Part shown: positions 1 to 5,705 of the stretch, piece by piece | How the letters are laid out: each line of letters opens with the position of its first letter | Position numbering within the stretch: position 1 is the first letter of the stretch | NCBI GenBank assembly: GCA_026989995.1 | Contig: JALSIO010000082.1 | Location: 1-5,705, forward strand | DNA length: 5,705 nt | Reading direction: 5' to 3' | Origin: Myxococcales bacterium | Lineage (GTDB): Bacteria; Myxococcota_A; UBA9160; JALSIO01 | Made by a program: the position numbers and the translations under genes | Notes under the pieces: model-generated | Seen by the model: only the letters and a program-made list of their open reading frames with translations | Database searches by the model: none | What the model was told of the DNA's origin: nothing

Positions 1-926
1 GCCACGGCGACCCCGTGCTCGCGGAGTGCGTCGACCACGCCCTCGAGCACCCGGCCCACCTCCGGGTCCGGCGGGAACTCGTCATCGTGGATCCAGGCCG
101 CGACCCGGAATTCCCGGAGCCTTCGCGCCCGCGGTGGCGGCAGCTCGAGGCGCCACGCCACCGCGCGGTCGGGCAGGGGGCCGGTCACCAGGTCGAGGGC
201 CAGTGCGAGGTCCTCCGGGCTCCGGGCCAGGGGCCCCACCACGGAGAGATCGGGCTCGGAGAGGGTCCCCGGCGGGCCGGGAATATGGCCCCGGCTCGGA
301 ACGATCCCGTGGCTCGGCTTGTGCCCGTAGACCCCGCACCAGTGGGCGGGGACCCGGATCGAGCCGCCGATGTCGCTGCCGAGCTCGAGCGCCGAGAGTC
401 CCGCCGCGATGGCGGCGGCGGAACCGCCCGACGAGCCGCCGGGGGTGCGGTCGCGGTCCCAGGGATTTCGTGTCACACCGAAGATCGGGTTGTGGGTCTG
501 CCAGTCTCCGGCGAGCGCCGGCGTGTTGGTCTTGCCGAGCAGGATCGCTCCCGCGGAAAGCAGGCGCTCCACGGCCACGGCGGACCGTTCCGGAACGTGC
601 TCCGAAAGTGGGGGATGTCCGGCGGTGGTGCGCAGGCCCGCGGTTTCCAGGGTGTCCTTCACCGTGATCGGAACCCCGTGGAGCGGCCCGAGGAGCTCGC
701 CGGCGGCGAGCGCCCGGTCGGCCGCCCGCGCCCGTGCCCGGGCTCCCTCCGCGTCCAGGGTGACCACGGCGCCGAGGCGGGAGTCGTACTCCGCGATGCG
801 TGCGAGGGCCGTCTCCACGAGGTCCTCGCTTCGCAGCTCGCCGGCGCGGATCCGACGCGCAAGCTCGACGGCGGGAGCGAAGGCGGGATCGGCGGTGGGC
901 GCGGACGCTCGGCTCAGGTCGTTCAT
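1..926 (-). CDS. Amidase-signature family hydrolase, C-terminus beyond the left edge
   Basis: Hydrolyses a carboxylic amide to acid and amine; the substrate cannot be told. 308 complete codons are visible from the ATG at 926-924; family members usually run to about 450-500 residues, so roughly the last third lies outside the window. Catalytic Lys is K90 in HGVPITVKD, the cis-Ser is S165 in TPGGSSGGSAAA, and the nucleophile is S189 in GSDIGGSIRVPA. The K-S-S spacings of 75 and 24 residues equal those of fatty acid amide hydrolase (K142/S217/S241). The Gly/Ser-rich signature region spans about residues 161-200. There is no signal peptide, so it is probably cytoplasmic. The start is supported by AGGAGG four bases upstream and by N-terminal residues (ELARRIRAGELRSEDLVE) that match the usual first helices of the family. 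It could be named GatA-like, but no gatB or gatC is seen nearby, so a stand-alone amidase is more likely. The frame is open to the window edge. Confidence 0.93.
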   Translation of the reverse strand, partial: MNDLSRASAPTADPAFAPAVELARRIRAGELRSEDLVETALARIAEYDSRLGAVVTLDAEGARARARAADRALAAGELLGPLHGVPITVKDTLETAGLRTTAGHPPLSEHVPERSAVAVERLLSAGAILLGKTNTPALAGDWQTHNPIFGVTRNPWDRDRTPGGSSGGSAAAIAAGLSALELGSDIGGSIRVPAHWCGVYGHKPSHGIVPSRGHIPGPPGTLSEPDLSVVGPLARSPEDLALALDLVTGPLPDRAVAWRLELPPPRARRLREFRVAAWIHDDEFPPDPEVGRVLEGVVDALREHGVAV

Positions 927-930
927 GCGG

Positions 931-936
931 CCTCCT
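931..936 (-). promoter_or_regulatory. Ribosome binding site of the amidase gene
   Basis: The minus strand reads AGGAGG followed by CCGC and then the ATG at 926. The match to the anti-Shine-Dalgarno sequence is perfect, though the four-base spacer is slightly short. It fixes the amidase start. Confidence 0.7.
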
Positions 937-948
937 GCCGGTCTCAAT

Positions 949-988
949 CGGTTCGCACGGGCTTCTACCGGTTCACACGGGTGTCTAC
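949..988. repeat. Two tandem copies of a 20-bp direct repeat upstream of the amidase
   Basis: Positions 949-968 and 969-988 are two head-to-tail 20-bp units that agree at 17 of 20 positions (plus strand CGGTTC, G or A, CACGGG, two variable bases, TCTAC). A degenerate third beginning (CGGCTCC) follows at 989, and a related CGGTCTC lies at 939. The array sits 23-62 bp before the amidase start codon, where a transcription factor or RNA structure could act on that gene. It could equally be a neutral slippage product. No matching motif is seen in the other intergenic region. Confidence 0.6.
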
Positions 989-991
989 CGG
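968..991. promoter_or_regulatory. Imperfect 24-bp inverted repeat, possible operator or hairpin
   Basis: The outer arms CCGGT (968-972) and ACCGG (987-991) are exact inverted complements. Inside them ACAC (975-978) pairs with GTGT (981-984), leaving a symmetric two-base mismatch on each side and GG at the centre. The whole 24 bp is symmetric about 979/980 and spans the second unit of the tandem repeat. There is no T-run on either strand after it, so it does not look like a classical intrinsic terminator. An operator for amidase regulation is possible; the symmetry may also be chance in GC-rich DNA. Confidence 0.35.
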
Positions 992-1039
992 CTCCTTCCG
1001 CCCCGGTGCCGCCCCCCTCCGGCCCGTCCGGGTGGGGCA

Positions 1040-2239
1040 TCACGCGCTGCCCTCCGGGCCACGCGTCACCCGCAGCAGCGGCGCCGGGGCGCCGGCCTCC
1101 GGCGGTCCGAGCCGGAAGAGCACGGCCCCGGCCGCCGCATCCTCCCGGATCGCTTCCGGGTCGGCCTCGAGGAGGAAGGTGAAGCGCATCAGCTCCTCAG
1201 GGCGGGCACCGAGCGCCGGCCGTGCGGTCCGCAGCACCCGGCGCAGCAGCCCGACCACGACCATGCCCAGGGTGAAGCGCGCGTTCAGCTCCACCACGGG
1301 CCGGAGCTCGCTTTCGCCTCCCGGGGCGCGGAAGCGGAAGCCGTCGACTCCGAGCGGGCCGTGGTAGCCGGCGTCGCGGGCGGCGCGGGCCGCGGCCGCC
1401 GCCGCCTCGCGGAGGGCGGGATCGTCGTCGAGTCCGCTGGCGATCCGACCCCGCGTGTCGAGGGTGCCCCGGTGGCCGAGGGGACGGCCCGACGGCGCCG
1501 ACAGGATCTCGAGGGTGCCGAGCAGGCGCAGGGTCCCATCGGGTTCCACGAGCATCTGGGCGGAGAGGTCGCGCTCCCGGGGAAGCCAGGGCTCGAGCAC
1601 GGCACCGCCGCAGCTCGCGAGGCGGGCGAGGGCCGGAGGGAGGTTCCCGGCATCGGTGCGACCGGCATGCCCGGCGTAGCGGCCGCGGGCCGAGCCGCCC
1701 TGCCGGGGCTTCAACACGTAGCTTCCGCGAAAGGGCTCGGGCCAGGAGGCGATCCGCTCTTCGATCAGCCGTCGGGCGCGCAACGGGTCCCGGCACGACG
1801 CCGGATCGAGCACCAGCACGGTCTCCCGCAGCGAAGGAGGCAGCAGCCCCGCCTCCTCGGCGGTCCGGTGGGCGAAGGCCTTGTCGTGGATGGTGCGGGT
1901 CAGCTCGGGCGGGGAGCCGAAGAGCGTCCTCCCACCGGCGAGGGCGTCGGCCTCGGGGGTGCGGATCCAGGCCACCGCCTCGCCCGGCCGGTCCAGCCAC
2001 GGAAAGACGGCCTCCTCGCGGGGCGGCCCGAGCACGTCCGGCCAGGGCCGTGGCAGCGGTGGGTGGCGCGGGTCGCAGCGGACCACGGCGGAGGCCGGGA
2101 AGAGGGTCGCGAAGAGCTCCGCGGCGAGGCGGGCGGCGGGCGGAAGCGCGCCCGCGGGGCGGCGGCCGGGCTCGTCGTCGCCCAGGTTCGGGATCACGAG
2201 CGTCGTCCGATCCTCGGGGGGGCGGGGGTGCGGGCTCAA
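1040..2239 (-). CDS. ATP-grasp fold protein of unknown substrate (putative carboxylate ligase)
   Basis: ATP-grasp enzymes activate a carboxylate as acyl phosphate and join it to an amine, thiol or other nucleophile. Numbering from TTG at 2239 (399 aa), residues 12-115 resemble an N-terminal pre-ATP-grasp domain (TTLVIPNLGDDEP strand). HDKAFAHRTAEEAGLLPP (118-135) is the usual Lys region before the grasp. SYVLKPRQGGSARGRYAG (173-190) is the ATP-binding strand (K177) with its Gly-rich loop. AVLEPWLPRERDLS (213-226) contains E216 and adjoining acidic residues. VVELNARF (315-322) supplies the E317/N319 metal ligands. The substrate cannot be read from these motifs. The start is uncertain: TTG at 2239 overlaps the gor stop by two bases (TTGA) and keeps the whole first beta strand; GTG at 2197 (385 aa) would clip that strand. 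Neither has a strong Shine-Dalgarno sequence. Close linkage to gor makes a thiol- or peptide-related role conceivable, which is inference only. Confidence 0.85.
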   Translation of the reverse strand: MSPHPRPPEDRTTLVIPNLGDDEPGRRPAGALPPAARLAAELFATLFPASAVVRCDPRHPPLPRPWPDVLGPPREEAVFPWLDRPGEAVAWIRTPEADALAGGRTLFGSPPELTRTIHDKAFAHRTAEEAGLLPPSLRETVLVLDPASCRDPLRARRLIEERIASWPEPFRGSYVLKPRQGGSARGRYAGHAGRTDAGNLPPALARLASCGGAVLEPWLPRERDLSAQMLVEPDGTLRLLGTLEILSAPSGRPLGHRGTLDTRGRIASGLDDDPALREAAAAAARAARDAGYHGPLGVDGFRFRAPGGESELRPVVELNARFTLGMVVVGLLRRVLRTARPALGARPEELMRFTFLLEADPEAIREDAAAGAVLFRLGPPEAGAPAPLLRVTRGPEGSA

Positions 2240-3591
2240 CCTTCCACCGGGGTGCGCAGGGTGACGAACTCCTCCGCGGAGGTCGGGTGGATGCCGACCG
2301 TCGCGTCGAAGTCCGCCTTCGTGAGCCCCGCCTTCACGGCGATGGCCACGCCCTGCAGGATCTCCGGGGCGTCGGGGCCGACCATGTGCGCTCCCACGAC
2401 CCGGTCGGTGTTCCCGTCCACGACGAGCTTCACGAGGCTGCGCTCCGGGTTCTCCGAGAGGGTGTGCTTGAGCGGGCGGAAGCGCTCCCGGTAGACCACC
2501 ACGCGATCGAGGCGACGGCGCGCCTCCTCCTCGGAGAGGCCGACCGTCGCGAGCGGTGGCTGGGCGAAGACTGCGCGGGGCACGTTGTCGTGGTCGGGCG
2601 CCGTGGGCCGATCCTCGAAGAGGGTGCGCACCAGGCACATCGCCTCGTGGATGGCCACGGGGGTGAGGTTCAGGCGGTCGGTCACGTCGCCGATCGCGAA
2701 GATGCCGGGCACGTTCGTCCGGGAGTAGCGGTCCACCGCGATGGCGCCGTCCTCGCGCAGGAGGACTCCCGCCTCCTCGAGCCCGAGCCCCGCCGTGAGC
2801 GGCCGGCGGCCGGTGGCGTAGAGGACCTGCTCCGCCTCGAGGTGGGAGCCGTCCTCCAGGATCGCGATCCTCCGGTCTCCCTTCCGCTCGAGCGCCACGA
2901 CCCGGGCCTCGAAGCGCAGGTCGATTCCCCGGGCGCGCATCTCCTCGGCGAGGGCCCGGCGGAGGTCCTCGTCGAAGCCGCGCAGGAAGAGCGGGCCGCG
3001 GTAGAGCTGCACGACTTCGCAGCCGAGCCCGTGCAGGATGCCCGCGAACTCCACCGCGATGTAGCCCCCACCGACGACGACGATCCGACTCGGAAGCGCC
3101 TCGAGATGGAAGACCTCGTTCGAGGTGATGGCGTGCTCGATGCCCGGAATCCGCGGCAGGTGGGGCGCCCCCCCGGTGGCGATCAGGATGTGGCGCGCCC
3201 GGTGGCACCGGCCGGCGACCTCCACCTCTCCGGGGCCGCGCAGGCGGGCGTGGCCGGTGAGGATCTCCACCCCCGCCCGGCGCAGGAGATCCTCGTAGAT
3301 GCGGTTGAGCCGCTCGATCTCGCGATCCTTGCGCTCGCGAAAACAGGTCCAGTCGAAACGGGCGGGGCCGAGCGTCCACCCGTAGCCCCGGGCATCCCGG
3401 AACTCCTCCGAGAAGTGGGAGGCGTAGACCATGAGCTTCTTCGGAATGCACCCGAGGTTCACGCAGGTTCCGCCGAGTCGGGACTGCTCGGCCACCGCCA
3501 CCCGTGCCCCCGCGGAGGCGGCCATTCGCGCGGCGCGCACACCCCCCGAGCCGGCACCGATCACGAAGAGGTCGTATTCAGGAGCCGCCAC
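2236..3591 (-). CDS. gor: Glutathione-disulfide reductase (NADPH, FAD)
   Basis: Reduces glutathione disulfide to two glutathiones with NADPH through FAD and a redox-active disulfide in the cytoplasm. The length is 451 aa, normal for the family. Visible in order are: the FAD dinucleotide fold GAGSGG (12-17); the redox motif GGTCVNLGCIPKK with C43 and C48; the NADPH fold GGGYIAVEFAG (174-184); R198 and R204 after the second beta strand, as in NADPH-preferring members; ATGRRP (259-264); the second FAD motif FAIGDVTD (298-305); and the dimer-interface HPTSAEEF with H435 and E440 as the acid-base pair. This HPTSAEE ending and the Arg pair favour glutathione reductase over dihydrolipoamide dehydrogenase, mercuric reductase or trypanothione reductase. 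Translation starts at GTG (3591-3589) inside the end of the SDR gene, a 14-bp overlap. AAAGG a few bases upstream can serve as ribosome binding site. Confidence 0.95.
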   Translation of the reverse strand: MAAPEYDLFVIGAGSGGVRAARMAASAGARVAVAEQSRLGGTCVNLGCIPKKLMVYASHFSEEFRDARGYGWTLGPARFDWTCFRERKDREIERLNRIYEDLLRRAGVEILTGHARLRGPGEVEVAGRCHRARHILIATGGAPHLPRIPGIEHAITSNEVFHLEALPSRIVVVGGGYIAVEFAGILHGLGCEVVQLYRGPLFLRGFDEDLRRALAEEMRARGIDLRFEARVVALERKGDRRIAILEDGSHLEAEQVLYATGRRPLTAGLGLEEAGVLLREDGAIAVDRYSRTNVPGIFAIGDVTDRLNLTPVAIHEAMCLVRTLFEDRPTAPDHDNVPRAVFAQPPLATVGLSEEEARRRLDRVVVYRERFRPLKHTLSENPERSLVKLVVDGNTDRVVGAHMVGPDAPEILQGVAIAVKAGLTKADFDATVGIHPTSAEEFVTLRTPVEG

Positions 3592-4438
3592 CCGATGCCT
3601 TTCCGTTTCCGGTGGAGGGGGCGATGTGGTTCCGGAAGCCGCGGGCCGCGAGCCGGTGCAGCAGGCCGGGGGCCAGGCGCCGCAGCCACCAGGCCGCCCG
3701 GGCTTCCGGGCTCACCGGGGCGAGGGCCCGGTTTCGGGCGACGGCCTTGAGGATGGCATCCGCCACCCGTTCCGGCGGGTAGTTCCGCCGCTCGAAGAGC
3801 GCCGCGGTCTCCTCGCGGGCGGAGGCGAGTACTCCGCGGACCGGGGAGTTCCGCACGATCGGTGTGTTGATGATTCCCGGGCAGACGGCGGTGATGCCGA
3901 CGCCGAGGGGGGCGAGCTCCATGCGGAGCGCCTCCGAGAAGCCCACCACGGCGAACTTCGTCGCCGTGTAGGGCGTCATGCCGGGGCCCGGCGTGTACCC
4001 GGCCATCGACGCGATGTTCACCACGTGTCCCGATCGCCGCGCCACCATCGCGGGGAGGAAGACGCGGCAGCCGAGCACCACCCCGCGGAGGTTCACCGCC
4101 ACCACGCGGTCGAAGTCCTCGAGCTCGAGATCCAGGAAGGTCCCGGCCACAGCGATGCCGGCGTTGTTCACCACGATGTCGGCCGCGGCGAACTCGCTAT
4201 GCACGGCGTCGGCGAAGGCCTGCATGTCCTCCGCCGAGGACACGTCGGCCCGCCGGCTCAGCACCCGCCGTCCGAGGCCCTCGGCCTGCTTCGCCACGGC
4301 GTCGAGGCCCGCGGCGTCGAGGTCGCAGAGGGCGAGGTCCGCACCCCGTCGGGCGAGCGCGAGGGCCGTGGCGCGGCCGATCCCGCTCGCCGCGCCGGTG
4401 ACGACACCGAGCCGGCCGTCCAGGTTCCGGGTGTCCAT
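3578..4438 (-). CDS. Classical SDR-family NAD(P)-dependent oxidoreductase
   Basis: A 286-aa short-chain dehydrogenase/reductase, oxidising an alcohol or reducing a carbonyl; the substrate is unknown. The Rossmann fold begins at once with the cofactor motif TGAASGIG (14-21). D39 at the end of the second beta strand (LALCDLD) favours NAD over NADP. The structural motif NNAG is at 91-94. The catalytic tetrad is N116, S144, Y157 and K161 (YTATK). CPGIINTPIV (186-195) is the usual PG loop near the substrate. The C-terminal part (about 235-274, with WWLRRLAPGLLHRLAARGF) is longer than in minimal 250-aa SDRs and is basic and amphipathic. The overall pattern recalls the SDR half of mycobacterial EphD-like proteins, which is only a resemblance. 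The ATG at 4438 is chosen because the Rossmann strand follows directly and GGGAG lies 11 bases upstream; the frame remains open much further upstream without similarity. It is the first gene of the leftward cluster. Confidence 0.92.
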   Translation of the reverse strand: MDTRNLDGRLGVVTGAASGIGRATALALARRGADLALCDLDAAGLDAVAKQAEGLGRRVLSRRADVSSAEDMQAFADAVHSEFAAADIVVNNAGIAVAGTFLDLELEDFDRVVAVNLRGVVLGCRVFLPAMVARRSGHVVNIASMAGYTPGPGMTPYTATKFAVVGFSEALRMELAPLGVGITAVCPGIINTPIVRNSPVRGVLASAREETAALFERRNYPPERVADAILKAVARNRALAPVSPEARAAWWLRRLAPGLLHRLAARGFRNHIAPSTGNGKASGGGS

Positions 4439-4540
4439 CGTCCTGCCATCTCCCGCGATCCGAGCCGGCGAGCACCCCGCGCCCGCCCGGCACCCGGGGC
4501 CCTCGCCCTCGGCAATGGAAACACATCGCGGCGCCCGCGG

Positions 4541-4578
4541 CCTCCCGGGGCTCCGCGCTCTCCGCCGGGGCCGGGAGG
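4541..4578. repeat. 8-bp inverted repeat beside the putative -10 element
   Basis: CCTCCCGG at 4541-4548 and CCGGGAGG at 4571-4578 are perfect inverted complements separated by 22 bp. The right arm ends three bases before TATCCT. Such a pair could be a two-site operator or a stem with a long loop. In DNA this rich in C and G an 8-bp match can occur by chance. Confidence 0.25.
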
Positions 4579-4607
4579 GGGTATCCTCGCCCGGAGGCCG
4601 CGCGCGC

Positions 4608-4617
4608 AGGAGGGAGG
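4608..4617 (+). promoter_or_regulatory. Strong ribosome binding site of the CBS gene
   Basis: AGGAGGGAGG precedes the ATG at 4622. AGGAGG is eight bases from the start and the second GGAGG is four bases away. This fixes the start of the CBS protein and predicts efficient translation. Confidence 0.8.
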
Positions 4618-4621
4618 ATCG

Positions 4622-5705
4622 ATGGCACCGCTTTCCGGCCTCCCCGACCTCCAGGAGCTCGGCCGGGAGGTGTTCGGGCGGGTTCCCGCCCGCTCCCTGG
4701 TCGTGCCGGGGCGGCGTCTCGAGGTGGCCGATCCGGAGGAGCCGCTCTTGGCGGCGGTGAGCCGGATGTGGTGGCGGCGGGTGGGCGCACTGCCGGTGGT
4801 GGAGTCCCCTGCCGACGGTACCCGGAAGCGGTCCGCCCCCGGGAGGCTCCTCGGCTGCGTGGCCGAGGACGACCTCCTCCGGCTGGCGGGCCGCCTGCTC
4901 GTCGACCACTCGGCCACCCGCGAGCCGGGCGGGCCTCTGCCGGTCTGGGACGAGCTGCTCGCCGGGCTCCGCGTGCGCGATGCGATGGTCCCGGCCGAGG
5001 AGCTGCCGGTGGTCCACCCGGATGCCCCGCTGCTCGAGGCCCTCGATCGCGCCTGTGAGCACGGGGGGGGCGGTCCGCGATGCCGGTACATCCTCGTGGG
5101 CGAGGGTGGCCCGGGCGAGGGGGGCGCCCCGGTCGGGGTGATCTCCTTCCGCGACGTCGCACGCTTCGTGACCTCGCTCTACGAGGGGTCCCGGCCGGGC
5201 GGCAGGTTCGCCCCGCCGGACCGTCTCGCCGGGCTCGAGCGGGACCTGCGACGCGTGCTCGATCGTTTCGTGGGCCGGCTCATCGAGGGCGCCGATCTCG
5301 GCCACCGACCGGTTCGGATATCCCTCGACGTCGACGCCGCGGAGGGCCTCGTGGCGATCCACCGGGCGGGGCGCGGCTATGGACTCGCCTGCCTGCCGGA
5401 CGGGGAACCGCTGGCGATCTGCACGCGTCGCGACGTGGTCCGGGCCCTGGCCGATCCCTTCGCCGACCTCCGGCGCATCCGCATGCCGCAGCTCGTGACC
5501 TGGGACGTCAAGACTGTGTCGCCGAACGGCAGCCTCTTCAGCCTCTTTCGGCGCATGGCGCTCGAGAACTGCCGGCACATGCCGGTCACCGACGAGTGGG
5601 GACGCGCGGAGCGCGTGATCTCGCTCTGGGAGGCGATCTGGCTGCTGGCTCACGGATCGGCGCCCTCCGCTCCCGGAGCCGGGGGAAGCGCGAAGCCGGC
5701 GAGCT
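4622..5705 (+). CDS. Quadruple CBS-domain protein, C-terminus beyond the right edge
   Basis: CBS domains pair into Bateman modules that usually bind adenosine nucleotides such as AMP, ATP or SAM and act as regulatory sensors. 361 complete codons are visible. Four CBS-like units can be traced: about 23-92 (ending GRLLGCVAEDDLLRLAG), 117-187 (VRDAMVPAEELPVVHPDAPLLEAL ... PVGVISFRDVARFV, shown in two parts), 228-279 (ending PLAICTRRDVVRALAD) and 286-344 (MPQLVTWDVKTVSPNGSL, then RHMPVTDEWGRAERVISLWE). Each has the strand-helix-strand pattern closing with a [VI]-x-[ST]-x-x-[DE]-[VIL] type turn; units two and four are the clearest, one and three are divergent. No catalytic, channel or DNA-binding domain is seen, and no membrane segment. 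The Ala/Gly/Ser/Pro-rich stretch from about 345 suggests a linker or that the end is near. It is read divergently from the SDR-gor cluster. A G8 run at 5063-5070 lies in unit two, but the frame stays consistent across it. Confidence 0.85.
   Translation, partial: MAPLSGLPDLQELGREVFGRVPARSLVVPGRRLEVADPEEPLLAAVSRMWWRRVGALPVVESPADGTRKRSAPGRLLGCVAEDDLLRLAGRLLVDHSATREPGGPLPVWDELLAGLRVRDAMVPAEELPVVHPDAPLLEALDRACEHGGGGPRCRYILVGEGGPGEGGAPVGVISFRDVARFVTSLYEGSRPGGRFAPPDRLAGLERDLRRVLDRFVGRLIEGADLGHRPVRISLDVDAAEGLVAIHRAGRGYGLACLPDGEPLAICTRRDVVRALADPFADLRRIRMPQLVTWDVKTVSPNGSLFSLFRRMALENCRHMPVTDEWGRAERVISLWEAIWLLAHGSAPSAPGAGGSAKPAS

Larger units (their letters stand above)
927..1039. other. Intergenic gap between the ATP-grasp and amidase genes
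   Basis: This 113-bp gap separates the ATP-grasp stop (TGA, 1042-1040) from the amidase ATG. It contains the tandem repeat, the inverted repeat and the amidase ribosome binding site. No convincing sigma-70 promoter and no stem followed by a T-run were found. Whether the amidase is read through from the upstream genes or has its own promoter is unresolved. Confidence 0.6.
4439..4621. promoter_or_regulatory. Divergent intergenic region between the SDR and CBS genes
   Basis: These 183 bp lie between the start codons of two divergently read genes and must hold the promoters for both, unless the leftward cluster is read from elsewhere. A somewhat less GC-rich patch lies at 4513-4526 (AATGGAAACACAT). 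On the plus side the best -10-like hexamer is TATCCT at 4582-4587, 34 bases before the CBS start, with no recognisable -35 element. No convincing -10/-35 pair was found for the leftward genes. No RNA gene or riboswitch was recognised. Confidence 0.5.

Noticed and set aside
15..1367. A 450-codon plus-strand open frame at the left end.
   Set aside because: It runs opposite the amidase with its intact Lys-Ser-Ser triad and across the intergenic repeat. It has no recognisable domain.
2240..3451. Upstream extension of the ATP-grasp reading frame on the minus strand (open to 3451).
   Set aside because: It overlaps the clearly real gor gene in another frame. Its translation is Arg/Pro/Gly-rich with no motif, as expected of a shadow frame in GC-rich DNA.
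800..3750. Two long plus-strand open frames (800-2494 and 2050-3750), each over 560 codons.
   Set aside because: Both are antisense to the amidase, ATP-grasp and gor genes. They are rich in Arg, Gly, Pro and Ala, show no motifs, and are explained by the codon bias of the minus-strand genes.
4414..4526. A short minus-strand ATG frame beginning MCFHCR in the SDR upstream region, considered as a small leader or CxxC peptide.
   Set aside because: It has no ribosome binding site of note, continues as an Arg-rich shadow frame into the SDR gene, and shows only one CxxC.
4527..4539. Small inverted repeat CGCGG-CGC-CCGCG in the divergent intergenic region.
   Set aside because: Five-base arms made only of C and G are expected by chance here. 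There is no following T-run and no relation to a promoter element.
4562..4581. G-rich run (GGGG, GGG, GGGGG) as a possible G-quadruplex upstream of the CBS gene.
   Set aside because: Only three close G-tracts are present; a fourth would need a loop of about 15 or more bases. G-rich runs are common throughout the window.
4439..5653. Upstream extension of the SDR reading frame on the minus strand, antisense to the CBS gene.
   Set aside because: The Rossmann fold starts directly at the ATG at 4438. The extension has no recognisable family motif and lies opposite the CBS gene, which has a strong ribosome binding site.

Overview
This is a GC-rich bacterial window in which almost every codon ends in G or C. 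It holds five protein-coding genes. Four lie on the minus strand and read leftwards: an SDR oxidoreductase, a glutathione reductase, an orphan ATP-grasp protein and an amidase cut by the left edge. The fifth, a quadruple-CBS-domain protein, lies on the plus strand and is cut by the right edge. No RNA gene, CRISPR array, transposase, prophage gene or origin was recognised. The NADPH-type glutathione reductase suggests a glutathione-using lineage, most simply a high-GC proteobacterium or a former-Deltaproteobacteria/Myxococcota-like relative. The genus cannot be told from this window.

Layout. Positions 1-926 (minus) encode the N-terminal two thirds of an amidase-signature hydrolase with an intact Lys-Ser-Ser triad. 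Positions 927-1039 are a short gap with a 20-bp direct repeat that also forms an imperfect hairpin. Positions 1040-2239 (minus) encode an ATP-grasp protein of unknown substrate. Positions 2236-3591 (minus) encode glutathione-disulfide reductase (gor). Positions 3578-4438 (minus) encode a classical SDR oxidoreductase. Positions 4439-4621 are the divergent intergenic region. Positions 4622-5705 (plus) encode the CBS protein, preceded by a strong Shine-Dalgarno sequence.

How the genes may work together. SDR and gor overlap by 14 bp. The gor stop overlaps, or sits just before, the probable start of the ATP-grasp gene. These three are therefore very likely one transcript, with translational coupling. 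The amidase follows in the same direction after 113 bp and may be a fourth member or have its own control. The set combines two nicotinamide-dependent oxidoreductases (one for disulfides), a likely amide- or thioester-forming ATP-grasp ligase and an amide-cleaving enzyme. A role in thiol or peptide-like metabolite turnover is possible, but this is inference. The individual enzymes are ordinary families; the least explained gene is the ATP-grasp protein.

Many long overlapping reading frames exist on both strands here. They are by-products of high GC content, and only the frames with recognisable family motifs are annotated.
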